DNA from: Akebia trifoliata
Taxonomy: Eukaryota > Streptophyta > Magnoliopsida > Ranunculales > Lardizabalaceae
Assembly (NCBI GenBank): GCA_017979445.1
Contig: CM030710.1
Coordinates: 17,842,248-17,906,247 of the forward strand
DNA: 64,000 nucleotides
Reading direction: 5' to 3'
The stretch's first letter is position 1, and each line of letters begins with the position of its first letter. Under the pieces are notes generated by a model. The model saw only the letters and a list, made by a program, of their open reading frames with translations, made no database searches and was not told the DNA's origin. The position numbers and the translations under genes are program-made. Positions 1 through 12,800 of this stretch are shown here, piece by piece.

Positions 1-510
1 GTGCTAATTACCCCAGATAGAGTAAGAATAGAGAAAGCGGTGACCCTAGGATTCAAGGCCTCCAATAATGAGGCAGAGTATGCTGCTCGGACTAAGGGTA
101 TCATAGGTTACGATCTAGAGTGGCTCATAGTTAGTGGTTGACCACATTAGTGGGACCTTCGAGGCTCGAGATCTTTGAATGCAGTTCTATCTTTAGAAAA
201 TCAGGGTTGCTATGCATCGAGTGGGAGAAGTTAAAGTTGAGCACATACCGCAGATAGACAACAGGCATGCAGACGCTCTGGCCTACATTGCTTCCATGTT
301 GACTGGGCAAAACAATAGGGAATTACCTTTGAGCTATCAGGAGCACCCATCAATAGATGAGTTTGGGTGGCCTAGCTTGGTAGCAGTTGAGGGAAGTTAA
401 GGATGGATAAGTCCGATCCTAGTTTACTTACAGCTCGGGGAATTGTCTGGCAGCCTGAAAGAAGCCAGGCAAGTTAAGAATAGAGCAGAGAGATACATGG
501 TCCTGGATGG
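1..510 (+). pseudogene. Element G pol: RNase H end and connection to integrase (Tat-lineage Ty3/gypsy)
   Basis: This is the left-hand visible part of an old Tat-lineage pol gene that continues off the left edge. Frame 1 from base 1 reads like the middle of a Tat RNase H, including the motif NNEAEY (about bases 67-84) with the catalytic glutamate. A frame change and stops follow. The 3' half reads VEHIPQIDNRHADALAYIASM (212-300), with the conserved Asp of RNase H in HADAL. The spacer to integrase (about 440-510) is in the usual QVRNRAERY style. At 510 the gene is cut by element A and resumes at 13070, where the integrase begins; the reading frame is compatible on both sides once the insertion and the 5-bp duplicate are discounted. 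Several stops show it is dead. Family assignment is by motif recognition. Confidence 0.85.
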
Positions 511-2004
511 TGTAAACATCCCGTTTTTGCACTTGCCTGATTAGTTAACTCGTTAATCCGATTGCGACAGTTCCCAATGATGGATGATAGTTCCAATGCT
601 ATATCTGCTACTAGATATGTTTCAAAAATTCAGATTAGGTATCTCAAGCAAACAACACTCTAGAAACCACGCTACGCTAGGAAAATATGACTCACAATGT
701 AGAAATCATCATTTTTCAGACAAAAAGAAGCTTTACAATAAAAATTACTAAAAATTGATCAAATTATCAAAATACCCCTAATATTAAAATATCCTTAGAT
801 CCCACATCACACTTAGGAAAAATCCTTTTCAAACATATAAAACAACAAAGTAAACTATTCTGCCAACTTTCACCAAATTTAACAAAATTACGAAAATGCC
901 CCTCATAGGGTTCACAATCATTTCATGCCAAAAAATTCATGAGTGACACAAACCGATAATCACATTGAACTCCTTATGAAAAATTAATTCCAAAACATTA
1001 AAAAATGACTTTTCAATGCAAAAGTCCTTTTCGGGGGTAAAATGGTAATTTTTTAATTTTAATAATTTAAAATTTTAAAATTAATAATTAAAATACTAAT
1101 TAATGTAAAGTGAAATCCTAGTTACAATTAAAAATTTTTAAATCAATCAATCAAGTTCTCAGGCAAAATTGTTGATGGTTGCCCACTTATTTAAGTGGAA
1201 CCCCCTGATATTTATTAAAAGACCCCTCCATCTAGGGGCCTAAAGAATTAAAATATAAGTAAGAGGGATTTTCCAAAAAACTAAAAATATATTATTTCAT
1301 TGTACGTAAGAATTAAAACCTTAATATAAAGAAACCTAGTCAATCAAATAAGACTTAAGTCAAAATCCGAATTCACCTTATCTAAAAGAAACCTAATTAA
1401 ACATCAACTCTTCTAAAAAATCTATAAATAGGAGCCTCCATAACCCAATCTCGCAGGTCAAAATAAACCCTAGAAAAAGTAGGTCAAAAAGTCTCATTAG
1501 CCTTCTCCAAACCCTAATTTTGAAGCCCTAACTCCCTACCTATCATCCATAAATCTTTCAAAAATATCTATAAATCCTTTAAAAAAATACAGAAAACACT
1601 CAGATCTAGATACCTCAACTTGGAGATTAGAAGTAGATCTAGTGACGGAAACCAAACAAGAAATCTCATACGAGGAGTCTCTCCGCCAGCTCTGAGGGAA
1701 TAAATTGTTGCGATCATCTAAGTATACTTCTTATTTTTATTTATTTATTGGTATTAGGTCTTTTAGCAATGTAATCTTTTTTGAGAAATAGTAGAGACCG
1801 ACATTTGCTGGGCGGGGTTGGTGCCTAACACCTTCCAACCCCGTAACGTGATCCCTGGACCTGTTCTCTTTGTATATTAATATTTTATCTGTTAAAGTCA
1901 ATATTTGGTTCCTAGACCATAATAACTAGGTGGCGACTCCTAATCACCCAAACCCCAAAAAACAAAAAGCCGATCTATACACCCGCGGATCGAGGGCGCT
2001 TTCA
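511..2004 (+). repeat. Element A 5' LTR (subfamily alpha, ~1.5 kb)
   Basis: Begins TGTAAACATC (family consensus TGTAGACACC) and ends CGCTTTCA, the usual TG...CA termini. The TATA box TATAAATA is at 1423-1430. A conserved GTTGGTGCCTAACACC block (about 1819-1835) and the GGTGGCGACTCC block (about 1930-1941) lie in the U5 side, as in all other copies of this family in the window. The 3' LTR copy starts at 9832. Confidence 0.93.
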
Positions 2005-2005
2005 T

Positions 2006-2022
2006 TGGCGACTCTGCTAGAG
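2006..2022 (+). other. Primer binding site of element A (tRNA-Arg)
   Basis: TGGCGACTCTGCTAGAG starts two bases after the LTR. It matches the complement of the 3' end of plant tRNA-Arg(ACG) (TGGCGACTCCGCTGGGG) with a few changes. A tRNA-Arg primer is typical of the Ogre/Tat group. Confidence 0.85.
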
Positions 2023-2023
2023 A

Positions 2024-5000
2024 TATTTTGAGGGTCTGACTTGAAAAAAATTCCAAATTTTGATGCATTGCCAAATCAACCTAGTTTTTATTTTATTTTA
2101 TTTTCATTTGGTTTCTTTTTATTTTTTTTATTTACTTTAGCTTGATTGTAGATCATTTGTTTGATTTTTGAGTATTCTAGTTTGTTTATTTTTTGCTCTA
2201 TGATCTAATCAAGGGTCACTTTTGATGATCCTAAATAATTCAAGATTTCAAAGTTCAATGAAATAATGATGGAATGATGCTGGGATGAGAAGCCATAAAT
2301 GTTTTCTTTTATATAATAATTTTTTTAATCGGTGTTACTGCGCATAGTGCATGGTTAGTTTTTTTTCCTTCCCTTTCTCAATTTGGGTATGATGAATGGT
2401 ATTAAAGAAAAAGAGGAAAAAAAAAAGAATTTATTTTTTATGGTGTTGTTAGTAACAATAAAAAATTATGTAGTGTGTGATGAGAAAGGATTTAAAAAAT
2501 AAATAAAATAAAAATAAACAACACATTGGGCTGGTGTGCCGTTAGTAAAACGACTTTCTTTCTTCTACTATCTTCTTCATATGAGCAAAGAAGGGGCAGC
2601 AGAGAGAGACACTCTCTCTCTCTGATTTTAATGGAAATATCACAACAAGTGATTAAGCCTACAACGGCAAAGAGAGAGGGAAATAACAGTACTTGACCCG
2701 AAAAGTAGTGATGAAGCTAAATATAAGAAGATATATTGGGATCTTTGGCACCAAACAAGAACATTTACACGATTTTATAAGATATGTGTACATGTGTATG
2801 TATCCCACATAGATTGAAGCATTTTTGATTGATTAGGAGAATGTGAATTTTGGTAAATCTGATTATTAAAAAAAAAAATAATTAAAAAAAAATAGGCGCT
2901 GCTGTGTGTGCTAAAGGGTGTCTCCTTCTCACCATTTAGTACTCACAATCTCTTTGAAGAAAGTTCATTAGATCTAAAACTCATACTAGCTTATGATTAC
3001 AAAAGCGGTTGCACGTTAAAGTCAGAATCTGTACTTGAGAGAGCAGAGAAAGAATCGATCAAGAAAAGATCCCGTTTGATTGATGGCACTTCTTCGTCTT
3101 CAAGTATGATGTTCGTTGCTAGATGTTCAAGTTGTTTGATGTACGTTATGATATCGAAGAGAAACCCAAAGTTCCCTCAATGTCGACCCTATTGTTCATC
3201 TCCAATCAGTAAGAAACCTGCAATTGATCTCAATACTTCAATTTAATATATTATTATTTATCAAAAAAGGGAGATTTTGGTTGCCGTGTTCGTGTGGGAA
3301 CTAGGGGCAGATTTTTTTTTTTATGAGTGTGTGCTGTTGGGTATTGGATCATACCAAGAACAAAAAAAAAAAAAAAAAAAGAATTATGTGTGTTGGGGAT
3401 GTGTGAGTTTGTGTATGATAGCAGCAACATATTTATTAAAAAAAAAGTTGAGTGATTTGTGTGTGCTGCTAACAACTTGAAAAAAAATAATTTTGTTTAA
3501 TGATAGTAGCATATTAAAAACACATAAAATGTATGGTTTGTTAGTATTGCTTGCAGCAACATAAAAAAAAAAAATTTCCAAAAAATTGAATGGGCTACTT
3601 TTACTAATCTAGTAAGGTTTTTTCTTACTAAAGGTCTTTGACCTCCTCACATGGCATCAACACATTTTAGAAAAAAAGTCATAACTCTTTATGTTCACAA
3701 CTATCATTCTATCCTCGATTTATATCCTTTGGAATCTCGAATTGTTTTGGGTCGCCCAAAGTGATCTTTGATTGGATCATAAAAAAAATTATTTTGATTC
3801 ATTTTCAAAAAAAAAAAATCTCTTGTGCCTTTCTCAATGTTTGTGTGCCATCGTGATTGATCACTTTTGTCCTACTTTGCGTTATCCTGATTGATTATCT
3901 ATCTAATTTACCATGATTTGATCGATATATCTCTTCGATGTGCATGTTTTGATCTCGAATTAGATGTTTTGGATATTTTTGTATTTCTTGATCAATTTAT
4001 TTGATATCCATATGTTGATGGTTTTATCAGGCCCATTTATCTGAAAAATGCTCCAGGCATACCCCACTCTATTTTGCACACACCACTGACACGTTTATTT
4101 TGTTGCGTTGCACGCTTGCATGTCCCTTATAGCCAACGTGGCACTAGTACGTGGCCCGGTCTCCTCTGAGATGCGACATTATTTATGAAAATCACAACTC
4201 CAGTCACGTACCTTAGGGTATATAAAACTAGGGCATCAGTATTGTTTGATCAGGTGATACCGAAAGGTATATCCATATACCCATGCTGGAGTGACCTGAA
4301 CCTTTGTTCTATTGTAAGCCACAAAGTCACATGTCCCGATTGCCAACCCTAGATTCGTACCTATACAGTATATCAAAATTAATCTAAGTTTACCAATTGC
4401 ACTTCTTGGTTAAAATCAATGCCTAAGCGAGATCTTGCACCGATGTACTACGATACAAGGGGGATAGACTATGTTTATTTTAAACGAAAGGTGACTTAAG
4501 AGTGCCCTTGCTCAACATCGTGTGCTACCTCTCAACTAGGGATTAAATCGGCTGTTTTTGACTTTAGAGATTTGAGTTGAAGTTTTAGATTATCACCTAT
4601 ACAGTATATCAAACCAAGTCATCATGTACCATCTGATTAAGTACACTCGAGAGGTATATAGGTGCACTTGGGTAAGGATGACTAGATAAATTACATTGCA
4701 CGTAGTAAACCTAGAGTCTAGAAACCTCCTTATAGGTCACAACTCGAACTTATTGTGAGTGTTCCCGAATTACTTTTCGAAAATGAACGTTATAAATTGT
4801 TGAGATCAGGAAGTTATAGTTTTGTCCTCAAGATAACCAAACTATTTATTTAACCTAATTCAAAGCTATTATATCAATGGGTGTACCAACCCAATAAAGA
4901 ATCCATTTTAAATGTGGTAATGATGCATAATGACCCAGTCCATCTCAGTCCAACAATCATGATTGGTCGGACCATTCAAATCAAAATGGTATTCAAACAT

Positions 5001-5830
5001 TTTTTTAATTTGGGTCCCAACCCAATTCAAAAAAAGAAAAAATAATTTCGAAGAAAAAGAAGGAAGAAAAAATCATTTACAAAAGATTTATTTTTTGCAT
5101 GGACTTTCGAAAATTTCTGAAATATGTTTTTCTAAAGAAAAAAAGATTTTTACAAAAAATCTATTTTTTTCATGAACCTTGAAAAATTATTAAAATATGT
5201 TTTTCTAAAAAAAAAATGATTGCAAAAAATAATCAGATTTGTGAAAATTTTTATTCAATGAAAACATTATTTGTCAATAATTTTCAAGAGTGCAATAAAA
5301 TTATTTTCCTTCTAAATAATCATTGCATGAATGGATTGTTTAATGGATTGGTGCACAGAATTCAATAAAATCTCAGGATTCATTAAAATGTTGTCAAGGG
5401 GGTAATACTAAAATTGATAATCCACCTTGGATTGGGTAACAAGGTTATCATTGCACCTAAGCTCAATCGTTCATCGTTTTGCTAGGGTCATTAGTCTGGT
5501 CAGTTAGAACGAATGTCAACACCAAGTAAATCATCAGAAATGACTCCAAAATTTCTGAAAATTACACAGTTGGTCTCTGAAGATCACTGTACATCAATTC
5601 TGTCGGTTGTAAGCAATGTCTCAGTCCTCAGTCCTAATCAAGCCCGTTGTGGGTACTTGTCTTGAGTTTTCATGAGTCATGTGGATTAGCCTGAGTCTAA
5701 TTTTTTTTATTTATTAATCCATTATTGTCATGTTTTCTTTAGATCGAGTCTACTCTTTCCCTGTTGAGTCGAGTTAGTCTGTCGAGTCTATAGAGGTGTC
5801 TGTCTCCCCATTTTAATATAGGAAATTTCT
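2024..5830 (+). other. Element A noncoding leader (no gag)
   Basis: About 3.8 kb of AT-rich leader. It starts with T-rich tracts and a short (CT)n run near 2609-2622, followed by A/T homopolymers and GTTGCT/AGCAAC hairpin motifs (3420-3565). About 4040-4760 is a block strongly conserved with element B (20283-21020) and, inverted, with element C (about 51890-52640); it holds repeated GGTATATC-like motifs. From 4860 to 5830 the sequence matches C but not B. B has gag downstream of its leader; A has none. The 112-codon open frame at 2908-3246 is not conserved in B, resembles no family I know, and is probably chance. Confidence 0.75.
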
Positions 5831-6830
5831 GAATACTTCGAGTACATTAACGAATTAACTACTAATTTGACTTCAATGACAGATTTCTTTCCTAAACAAG
5901 AAGATAATGGTCGGGCTCAACCTTTAATCGAGAAAACAAAGGTCACTGACCTCGAAACAGAAAATAATTCCTAGAGAAATTCAGATAGAAACAATCCTAT
6001 CCATAAAGGAATACGAGGGGATAATAAATTTACTTAAAAATTTCAAAAGACTTGTTCGCGTGATCTGATGAGGATATGTTAGGTGCAAGCTTCTTGGGTA
6101 TTATCTGACACGGAATAGATACTCTCATTAGGTATTATCCAATGAGATCAAAGAAGATGTTTTGAAATGTATCAGTGTTGGACTTTTCAATATGGTGGAA
6201 CTCCCATAATAAATTACTACTCTCAAACAAATGGAGCGGTTGAAGTAGCTAATAAGAGTCTCAAGACAATCATTAAGAAAATGTGTCAATCGCACCAAGA
6301 TTGGTTAGAGAAGCTACCATTCACACTATAGGGGTACAGAAACAATCCTACCAGTTGAAAGGGAAATTCCGTTTCTCAAGGTCTTGATGGAAAGTCAATT
6401 ACTAGAAATAAACTAGGCTTTTCATTGGGTACGAAGAGCTAAACTTGATTGAAGAAAAACAACTTCGAGTTTTGTACCACGTGTAAACTTATCAAAGAAG
6501 AATCGCTCGTAAATTTGACAAGAAGGTTAAAGTTTGCCACTTACAAGTCAAAGATTTAATCATCAGACTTCAAAGAAAATTAAGCATTCCTCCTCGATTA
6601 GAGGAAGAAGTCTGAACCCAATTGAAGAGATTAATTCATTAAGAAAATATTGTCTGGAAAAGCCGTCAAACTTCAAGATCATGATGGAATCGAACTACTC
6701 GAACCAACCTTGACCAGATCAAACAGTACTACATTTAAGGAGGCCACCTTTGGTCGAATCAATTTCCTATTACCCAGTTTAATATCTCATTTCTCAGCCC
6801 TTTACAGTCGTTTTCTGCAAAAAAAAAGAC
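5830..6830 (+). pseudogene. Element A pol relic: RT stub joined to integrase C-terminal half
   Basis: About 5830-6080 reads as the region just before Ogre RT, ending in DLFA-x-SDEDM, equivalent to the FAW-x-x-EDMPG motif that opens RT in this lineage. All of RT, RNase H and the integrase zinc finger is missing. From about 6180 the sequence is the integrase core and tail: NGAVEVANKSLK (about 6232-6267) contains the catalytic Glu, then EKLPF (6309-6323), then the NLIEEKQLR...ARKFDKKVK block (6440-6530) of the C-terminal domain. Many stops and frameshifts are present. Element C carries the same arrangement, so the deletion predates at least one round of movement. Confidence 0.75.
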
Positions 6831-8160
6831 AAGCCGTTTTTTTTCTCAGCCCGATCACCCAACCCAGTAGAGGGAAATTTTGAAGTACGTTTTGGTCTGA
6901 TCCCAAAATTCTAGGGTACGTAAGCAACCTGAAAAGTTACTTCAGGCCCGACTACATAAAAAAATAGATTTCTCCACAAAAAAAAATTTCAAAAAGAAAA
7001 AATTTAAAAGAAAAAGAAATATCTTCAAAATGGGGAAAAAATTCAAAGAAAAATAAAAGAAATGCCACACAAGGGGAATTTGGGTTTTTGAGACTCAAAA
7101 TTCATTTCCTTTTATGCCCAATCCTAAGCATACTATGCAAGTTTTCCTAAGTACCGTGTGAAAAAGTCAAGGAAGGTAGCAAAGTATGACCAGACAGTAA
7201 CTCCAGAAGTTCAAAAAGAAAAAAAATATAAGGTCAGCTAGGTTGAAAATCCGAAAGGGCGACTTAAGTAAAAATTAAGGCAAGCTCGCAAGGTTGAAAA
7301 TCCAAAAAGACGACCTTAGCAACAATTAAAGCAAATAAATAGAGTCTGCTAGGTTGAAAACTTGAAAGGGCGACTAGGAAAAAATTAAGGCAAGCTCACG
7401 AGGTTGAAAATCTGAAAGAACGGCCTTAACAACAATCAGAGCAAAAATAAAAAATATAAGTTCGCTAGATCAAAAATCTGAAAAGACGATCTAGGCAAGA
7501 GTTAGGGCAACAAAGAAAAATATCTCGATTGAGTTGAAAAGTTAAAAGGGTGGTCCGAGCCAAAACATTAGAAGTCCGAGTGACCAAGTTTCAATACCCA
7601 TCTTAAACCAAGTAAAAACTCAGAAGCCACGAGTATCTTGTCTACGATTGATCTAAAATTTTTTGCTTCCTAAGTGAACCAAATGGAAAAATGGTGAATT
7701 CCACAATAAATCTTAAAAGGGAATATTTTGTTCTCTTGAGCCTGACTCAAAATCTTCAAAATCAAAATTAAAAGTTGAATCTTTATTGCGCTTATGGTAA
7801 TCAAATATTTCAAACCTTCATAATAAGGGGCACTTCCTTTTTTTTAGCGTATAGTTTTCCCCTTTACACCGGGGGCATTATTTTAAATAAAACTGTGTTC
7901 AATTATCTTCAGTGCAATGTTTCTTGTCAAACTAGGGGCATTTTTATTCTCAATCTTGATCAATGTTAATTCTAAAGGATAATGGGAACCCCAAATTCAA
8001 GGTTACCCTTTTGATAGCAATTTTTTGAAAACCACTGAGGTTCAAAGAAGGTTTTAAAATTTAAGAAAACGTGAGGTTTAAACATAAGCATTTTTTATCT
8101 CATATTTGGTTTTGCCCAGAGAAAAAGTTCATTACTCTTTCACCTCGAGTAGGTAGAGTA
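6831..8160 (+). repeat. Element A 3' region with degenerate GGTTGAAAA repeats
   Basis: Noncoding. About 7225-7560 holds roughly six degenerate units of 60-70 bp built on GCTAGGTTGAAAACTTGAAAGGGCGA-type sequence. The same repeat occurs in element B (24290-24500) and inverted in C (about 45250-45530). The phrase 'aggggcatttt' recurs around 7825-7945. No coding potential recognised. Confidence 0.6.
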
Positions 8161-8167
8161 AAACTCC

Positions 8168-8306
8168 CAGATTTATTCATTCTCTCCCAGATTCATTCAT
8201 TCATTTCCAGATTTATTCATTCTTTCTCAGATTTATTCATTCTTTCCTAGATTCATTCATTCTCTCCCAGATTTATTCATTCTTCCTCAGATCCATTCAT
8301 TATTTT
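8168..8306. repeat. 20-bp tandem array in element A
   Basis: About seven units of 20 bp (consensus CCAGATTTATTCATTCTCTC), with only a few point differences between units. Confidence 0.85.
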
Positions 8307-8319
8307 CTTGGGTTATCTA

Positions 8320-8630
8320 GTTTTGCTCAGATACCACCAAGGGTTTTCTCCGATTATGATCAGCCAGACATCGTCGAGGGTTTTCTTGGATTTTGCTCAG
8401 ATATCATCGAGGATTATCTCAGATTTTGCTAAGCCAGATACCGCCGAGGGTTTTCTCGGATTATGCTCAGCTAGATACCACTGAGGGTTTTCTCTGATTT
8501 TTCTCAGCCAGATACCACCGAGGGTTGTCTCAGATTATGCTTAGCCAGATACCGCCGAAAGTTTTCTCAGATTATGTTCAGTCAGATACCGCCAAGGGTT
8601 TTCTCAAATTTTGCTCAGATTTTACTCAGA
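8320..8630. repeat. ~43-bp tandem array in element A
   Basis: About seven imperfect units built on GCTCAGCCAGATACC followed by GCCGAGGGTTTTCTC. It lies between the 20-bp and 52-bp arrays. Confidence 0.8.
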
Positions 8631-8633
8631 TAG

Positions 8634-9445
8634 TCCATTACTCTTTCACCCCGAATAGGTAGAGTAGGACTTCTCAAAACACTAGTTCATTACTCTTTCA
8701 CCCCGAGTAGGTAGGGTAGGACTCCTCAAAAAATTAGTTCATTACTCTTTCACCCCGAGTAGGTAGAGTAGAACTTCTCAGAAAAATAGTTCATTACTCT
8801 TTTACCCCGAGTATGTATAGTAGAACTCCCTGAAAATTTGTCTATTACTCTTTCACCCTGAGTAGGTAGAGTAGGACTTCTCAGAAAAATAGTTCATTAC
8901 TCGTTCACCCTGAGTATGTAGAGTAAAACTCCCAGAAAATTAGTCTATTATTCTTTCACCCTGAGTAGGTAGAGTAGGACTTCTCAGAAAAATAGTTCAT
9001 TATTCGTTCACCCTGAGTATGTAGAGTAGAACTCCTAGAAAATTAATCCATTACTCTTTCACTCTGAGTAGGTAGAGTAAGACTCTTAGAAAAATAGTTT
9101 ATTACTCTTTCACCCCGAGTATGTAGAGTAGAACTCCTAGAAAATTAGTCCATTACTCTTTTATCCCGAGTAGGTAGAGTAGGATTCCCAGAAAATTAGT
9201 CCATTACTCTTTCACCTCGAGTAGGTAGAGTAGGATTCCTAGAAAATTAGTTCATTACTCTTTCACCCAACGTAAGTAGAGTAAGACTCCCAGAAAATTA
9301 ATCCATTACTCTTTCACCCCGAGTAGGTAGAGTAGGACTTCCAAAAAAAAAATAATTCATTATTCTTTCACCTCGAGTAGGTAGAGTAGGACTCCCAAAA
9401 ATCATTGTTCATTACTTTTTCACCTAGGTATGTAGAGTAAGACAT
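8634..9445. repeat. 52-bp tandem array in element A
   Basis: About 15-16 units of roughly 52 bp. Successive TACTCTTTCACC motifs fall at 8639, 8691, 8743 and 8795. Each unit contains CCGAGTAGGTAGAGTAGGAC; a lone unit lies at about 8128-8175. The same array is present, inverted, in element C (about 43740-44640). It is a structural feature of the A/C subfamily lying a few hundred bases upstream of the 3' LTR. Confidence 0.92.
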
Positions 9446-9818
9446 TCAATTTTTGCTCAAATTATGCTCATATTTTGCTTAGTTTATGCTCAAATTGTAC
9501 TCAGATTATGCTCAGTTTATACTTAGATTTTGCTCAGACCATCTGAGATTTATCTCAGATTTCAAGTGCATACACTTGCACATTTTTTTTATTAGTCAGG
9601 AGAATTTTCTAAAATTCAAGGATCTGACACAGTCAATGACAGCTCACGCTCGAGGATCTGACAATTTTAGTTCGTAAAAAGTTTTACCCTAAAGAATCCA
9701 AATGCCCCGACGAATTACTAAATCAGGTTGCAAAATGAACTGTCACTAGCTTTGGCATTCAAATATCGTACTATCTACCAAAATAGATTTGCTATCAAGT
9801 TTGCTTTAACCCTCTACT

Positions 9819-9831
9819 AAAGAGGGGCATT
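9819..9831 (+). other. Polypurine tract of element A
   Basis: AAAGAGGGGCATT directly abuts the 3' LTR start. The same tract (AAAGAGGGGCAT plus C or T) sits before the 3' LTRs of B and C. Confidence 0.85.
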
Positions 9832-12800
9832 TGTAGACACCTCATTTTTACACTTGCCTGCTTAGTCAACTCGTCAATCCGATTGCAACGGTTCCCAATG
9901 ATGGATGATTATTCCAATGTTGTATCTGCTACTAGATATGTTTCAAAAATTTAGATGAGGTATCTCAAGCAAACAAAACTCTAGAAATCACGTTACACTA
10001 GAAAAATGACTCACAACGTAGAAATCATCATTTTTCAAACAATCAGAAGCTTTACGATAAAAATCACTAAAAAATGAATAAATTACCAACATACCCCTAA
10101 TCTCAAAACATCCTTAGATCCCATATCACGCTTAGGAAAACCCTTTCGAACATATAAAACAACAAAGTAAACCATTCCACCAACTTTCTCCAAATTTGAC
10201 AAAATTATAAAAATGTCCCTCATAGGATTCACAATCATTTCATGCCAAAAAATTCATGAGTGACACAAACCGATAATCCCATTGAATTCCTTTCTAAAAA
10301 TTAATTTCAAAACATCAAAAAATGACTTTTCAATGCAAAAGTCCTCTTTGGGGGTAAAATGGTAATTTTTTAATTTTAACAATTTAAAATTTTGAAACCA
10401 ATAATTAAAATATTAATTAATGTAAAGTGAAATTCTAATTAAAATTAAATTTTTTTAAACCATCAATCAAGCTTTCAAGCAAAATTGTTGATGGTTGCCC
10501 ACTTATTTAAGTGGAGCCCCCTGATATTTATTAAAAGACCCCTCTATCTGGGGGCCTAAAGAATTAAAACATAATTAAAAGAGGTTCTCTAAAAATCAAA
10601 AATATATTCTTTCATTATACGTAAGAATTAAAACCCTAATCTAAATAAACCTAGTCAATCAAATAAGACTTAAATCAAAACCTTAATTCACCTTATCTAA
10701 AAGAAACTTAATTAAACACCAACTCTTCTAAAAAATCTATAAATAGGAGCCTCCACAATCCAATCTCACAGGTCAAAATAAATCTTAGAAAAAGTAGGTC
10801 AAAAAGTCTCCCTAGCCTTCTCCAAACCGTCCTAACTCCCTAACTATCATCCAAATCTCAATTTTAACTCAAAAATTACCTAGAAACCTTTCAAAAACAT
10901 CCAAAAACTCTTTAAAAAAATATAGAAAATACTCAGATTTAGATACCTCAACTTGGAGATCAGAAGCAGATCCAGTAACGAAAACAAAATAAGGAATCTC
11001 ATACGAGGAGTCTCTCTACCAGCTCTAAGGGAACAAATTGTTGTGATCATCTAGGTATATTTCTTATTTTTTTTATTTATTGATTTTAGGTTTTTTAGTA
11101 ATGTAATCTTTTTTGAGAAATAATAGAGGTCAGCATTTGCCGAGTGGGGTTGGTGCCTAACTCTTTCCAACCCCGTAACGTGATCCTCAGACCTGTTCTT
11201 TTTGTAGATTAGTGTTTTATCTGTTAGAGTCAATATTTGGTTCCTAGACCATAATAACTAGGCGGCGACTCCCAATCACCCAAACCCAAAAAAAAAATGA
11301 ATCTGCACACTGAAAGCGCCCTCGATCCGCGGGGTGCGCGGATCCGCTTTTGACCCTTGAGGTTTGGGAGTCGCCACCTAGTTATTACGGTCTAGGAACC
11401 GATCATGACTCTAACCGATAAATAAAACTAACTAAAACCAAAAAAACTGAATCCGGGGATCATGTTACGGGATTGGAAGGTGTTAGGCACCAATCCCGCC
11501 CGGCCAAAGCCGGTCTCTACTAAATTCCCAAGTAAATTACATTGCTAAAACCTAGATAAGAAAATAATAAAAATAAAAGATTTACCTTTCCGATGGCAAG
11601 GATTTGGTTCCCTCAGATCTGACAAAAAGAACTCCTTGTACCGTGCTCCCTTGCTTTGTTCTGCTTCCGGATTTGACTTCGGATCTCCGAGGCAAGGTAT
11701 CTCCTTGTTTTTGAATCTGAACTCTTCAAGTTCGTTGCAGATTTGGGGGTGTTTTTAGAAGGCTTTTGGGTGTTTTCTAGACTAAAATTGAAGGAGGGAT
11801 GTTAGCTAAGGAGTTGGGGCTCCAAAACTAGGGTTTATGGGGGGCTATGGGGGCTTCTAGACCTACTTCTCCTAGGGTTTATAATTTGATACGAAAATAG
11901 GGTGTGAGCACCTCTATTTATAGATGTTTTTAGGGGTTGATTTGGATAGAGTTAGTATTTAATTAGATATCTTTTAATTAGAGTTGTGTTTTAATTTGAC
12001 TTGTTTTAGGTAGAATTATGTTTTAATTAGAATTGTTTTAGGTAGAATTATTTTTAAGTTAGAACTCTATTAGATAGAGTTATTAATCAATTATAATTCT
12101 ATTATGACTTTTGGTCTTATTTGATTGACTTTTAGTGTTTTGACTTTAGTCTTAATTGATTTTAATATCTTGACTTTAGCCTTGCTTAATTGACTTTAAT
12201 TTTGACTTCAGTCTCACTTGATTGACTTTAATACCTTGACTTTAGTCTTGCTTGATTTACTTTTAATTTTGGAGAACCCCCCTCTAAAATATCTTTAATT
12301 CTTTGGACCCCCAAATGGAGAGGTCCTTAAAGAAATATCCCACGAACCCTCAACAATTTTGCCTGAGAGTCCGATTAATCGATTTTTTAGGTTCAAATTT
12401 TTAAATTAATTTCATTAATGTTTAAATTTAATTATTTAATGTTTTATTTATTAATTTCGGAATTTTTTATCATGAAAATTGTGAAATTACCGTTTTGCCC
12501 CCGGAGAGGACTTTTCACGTTTTAAGTTGGTTTTTAATGTTCTAGGATGTTTAGAATTGGTTTTTCGTAAGGAATTCAATGGAAATATTAGTTTTTGTTA
12601 TTTATGAAATTTTTTGTGTGAAATGGTTGTGAACTTTATGAGGGGCATTTTCGTAATTTTGTCAAATTCTGTTAAAACTGGTGAAATGATTTATTTGGTT
12701 CCAATTTGTCATTTTATGTGTTCGAATGGGTTTTCCTAAGCGTAACGTAGGCTCTAAGGTTGTTTTGAGGTTAGGGGTATTTTGGTAATTTGGTAATTTT

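Noticed and set aside
2908..3246. 112-codon open frame in element A leader as a possible extra Ogre ORF
   Set aside because: Not conserved in the homologous leader of B, composition unremarkable, no known domain.
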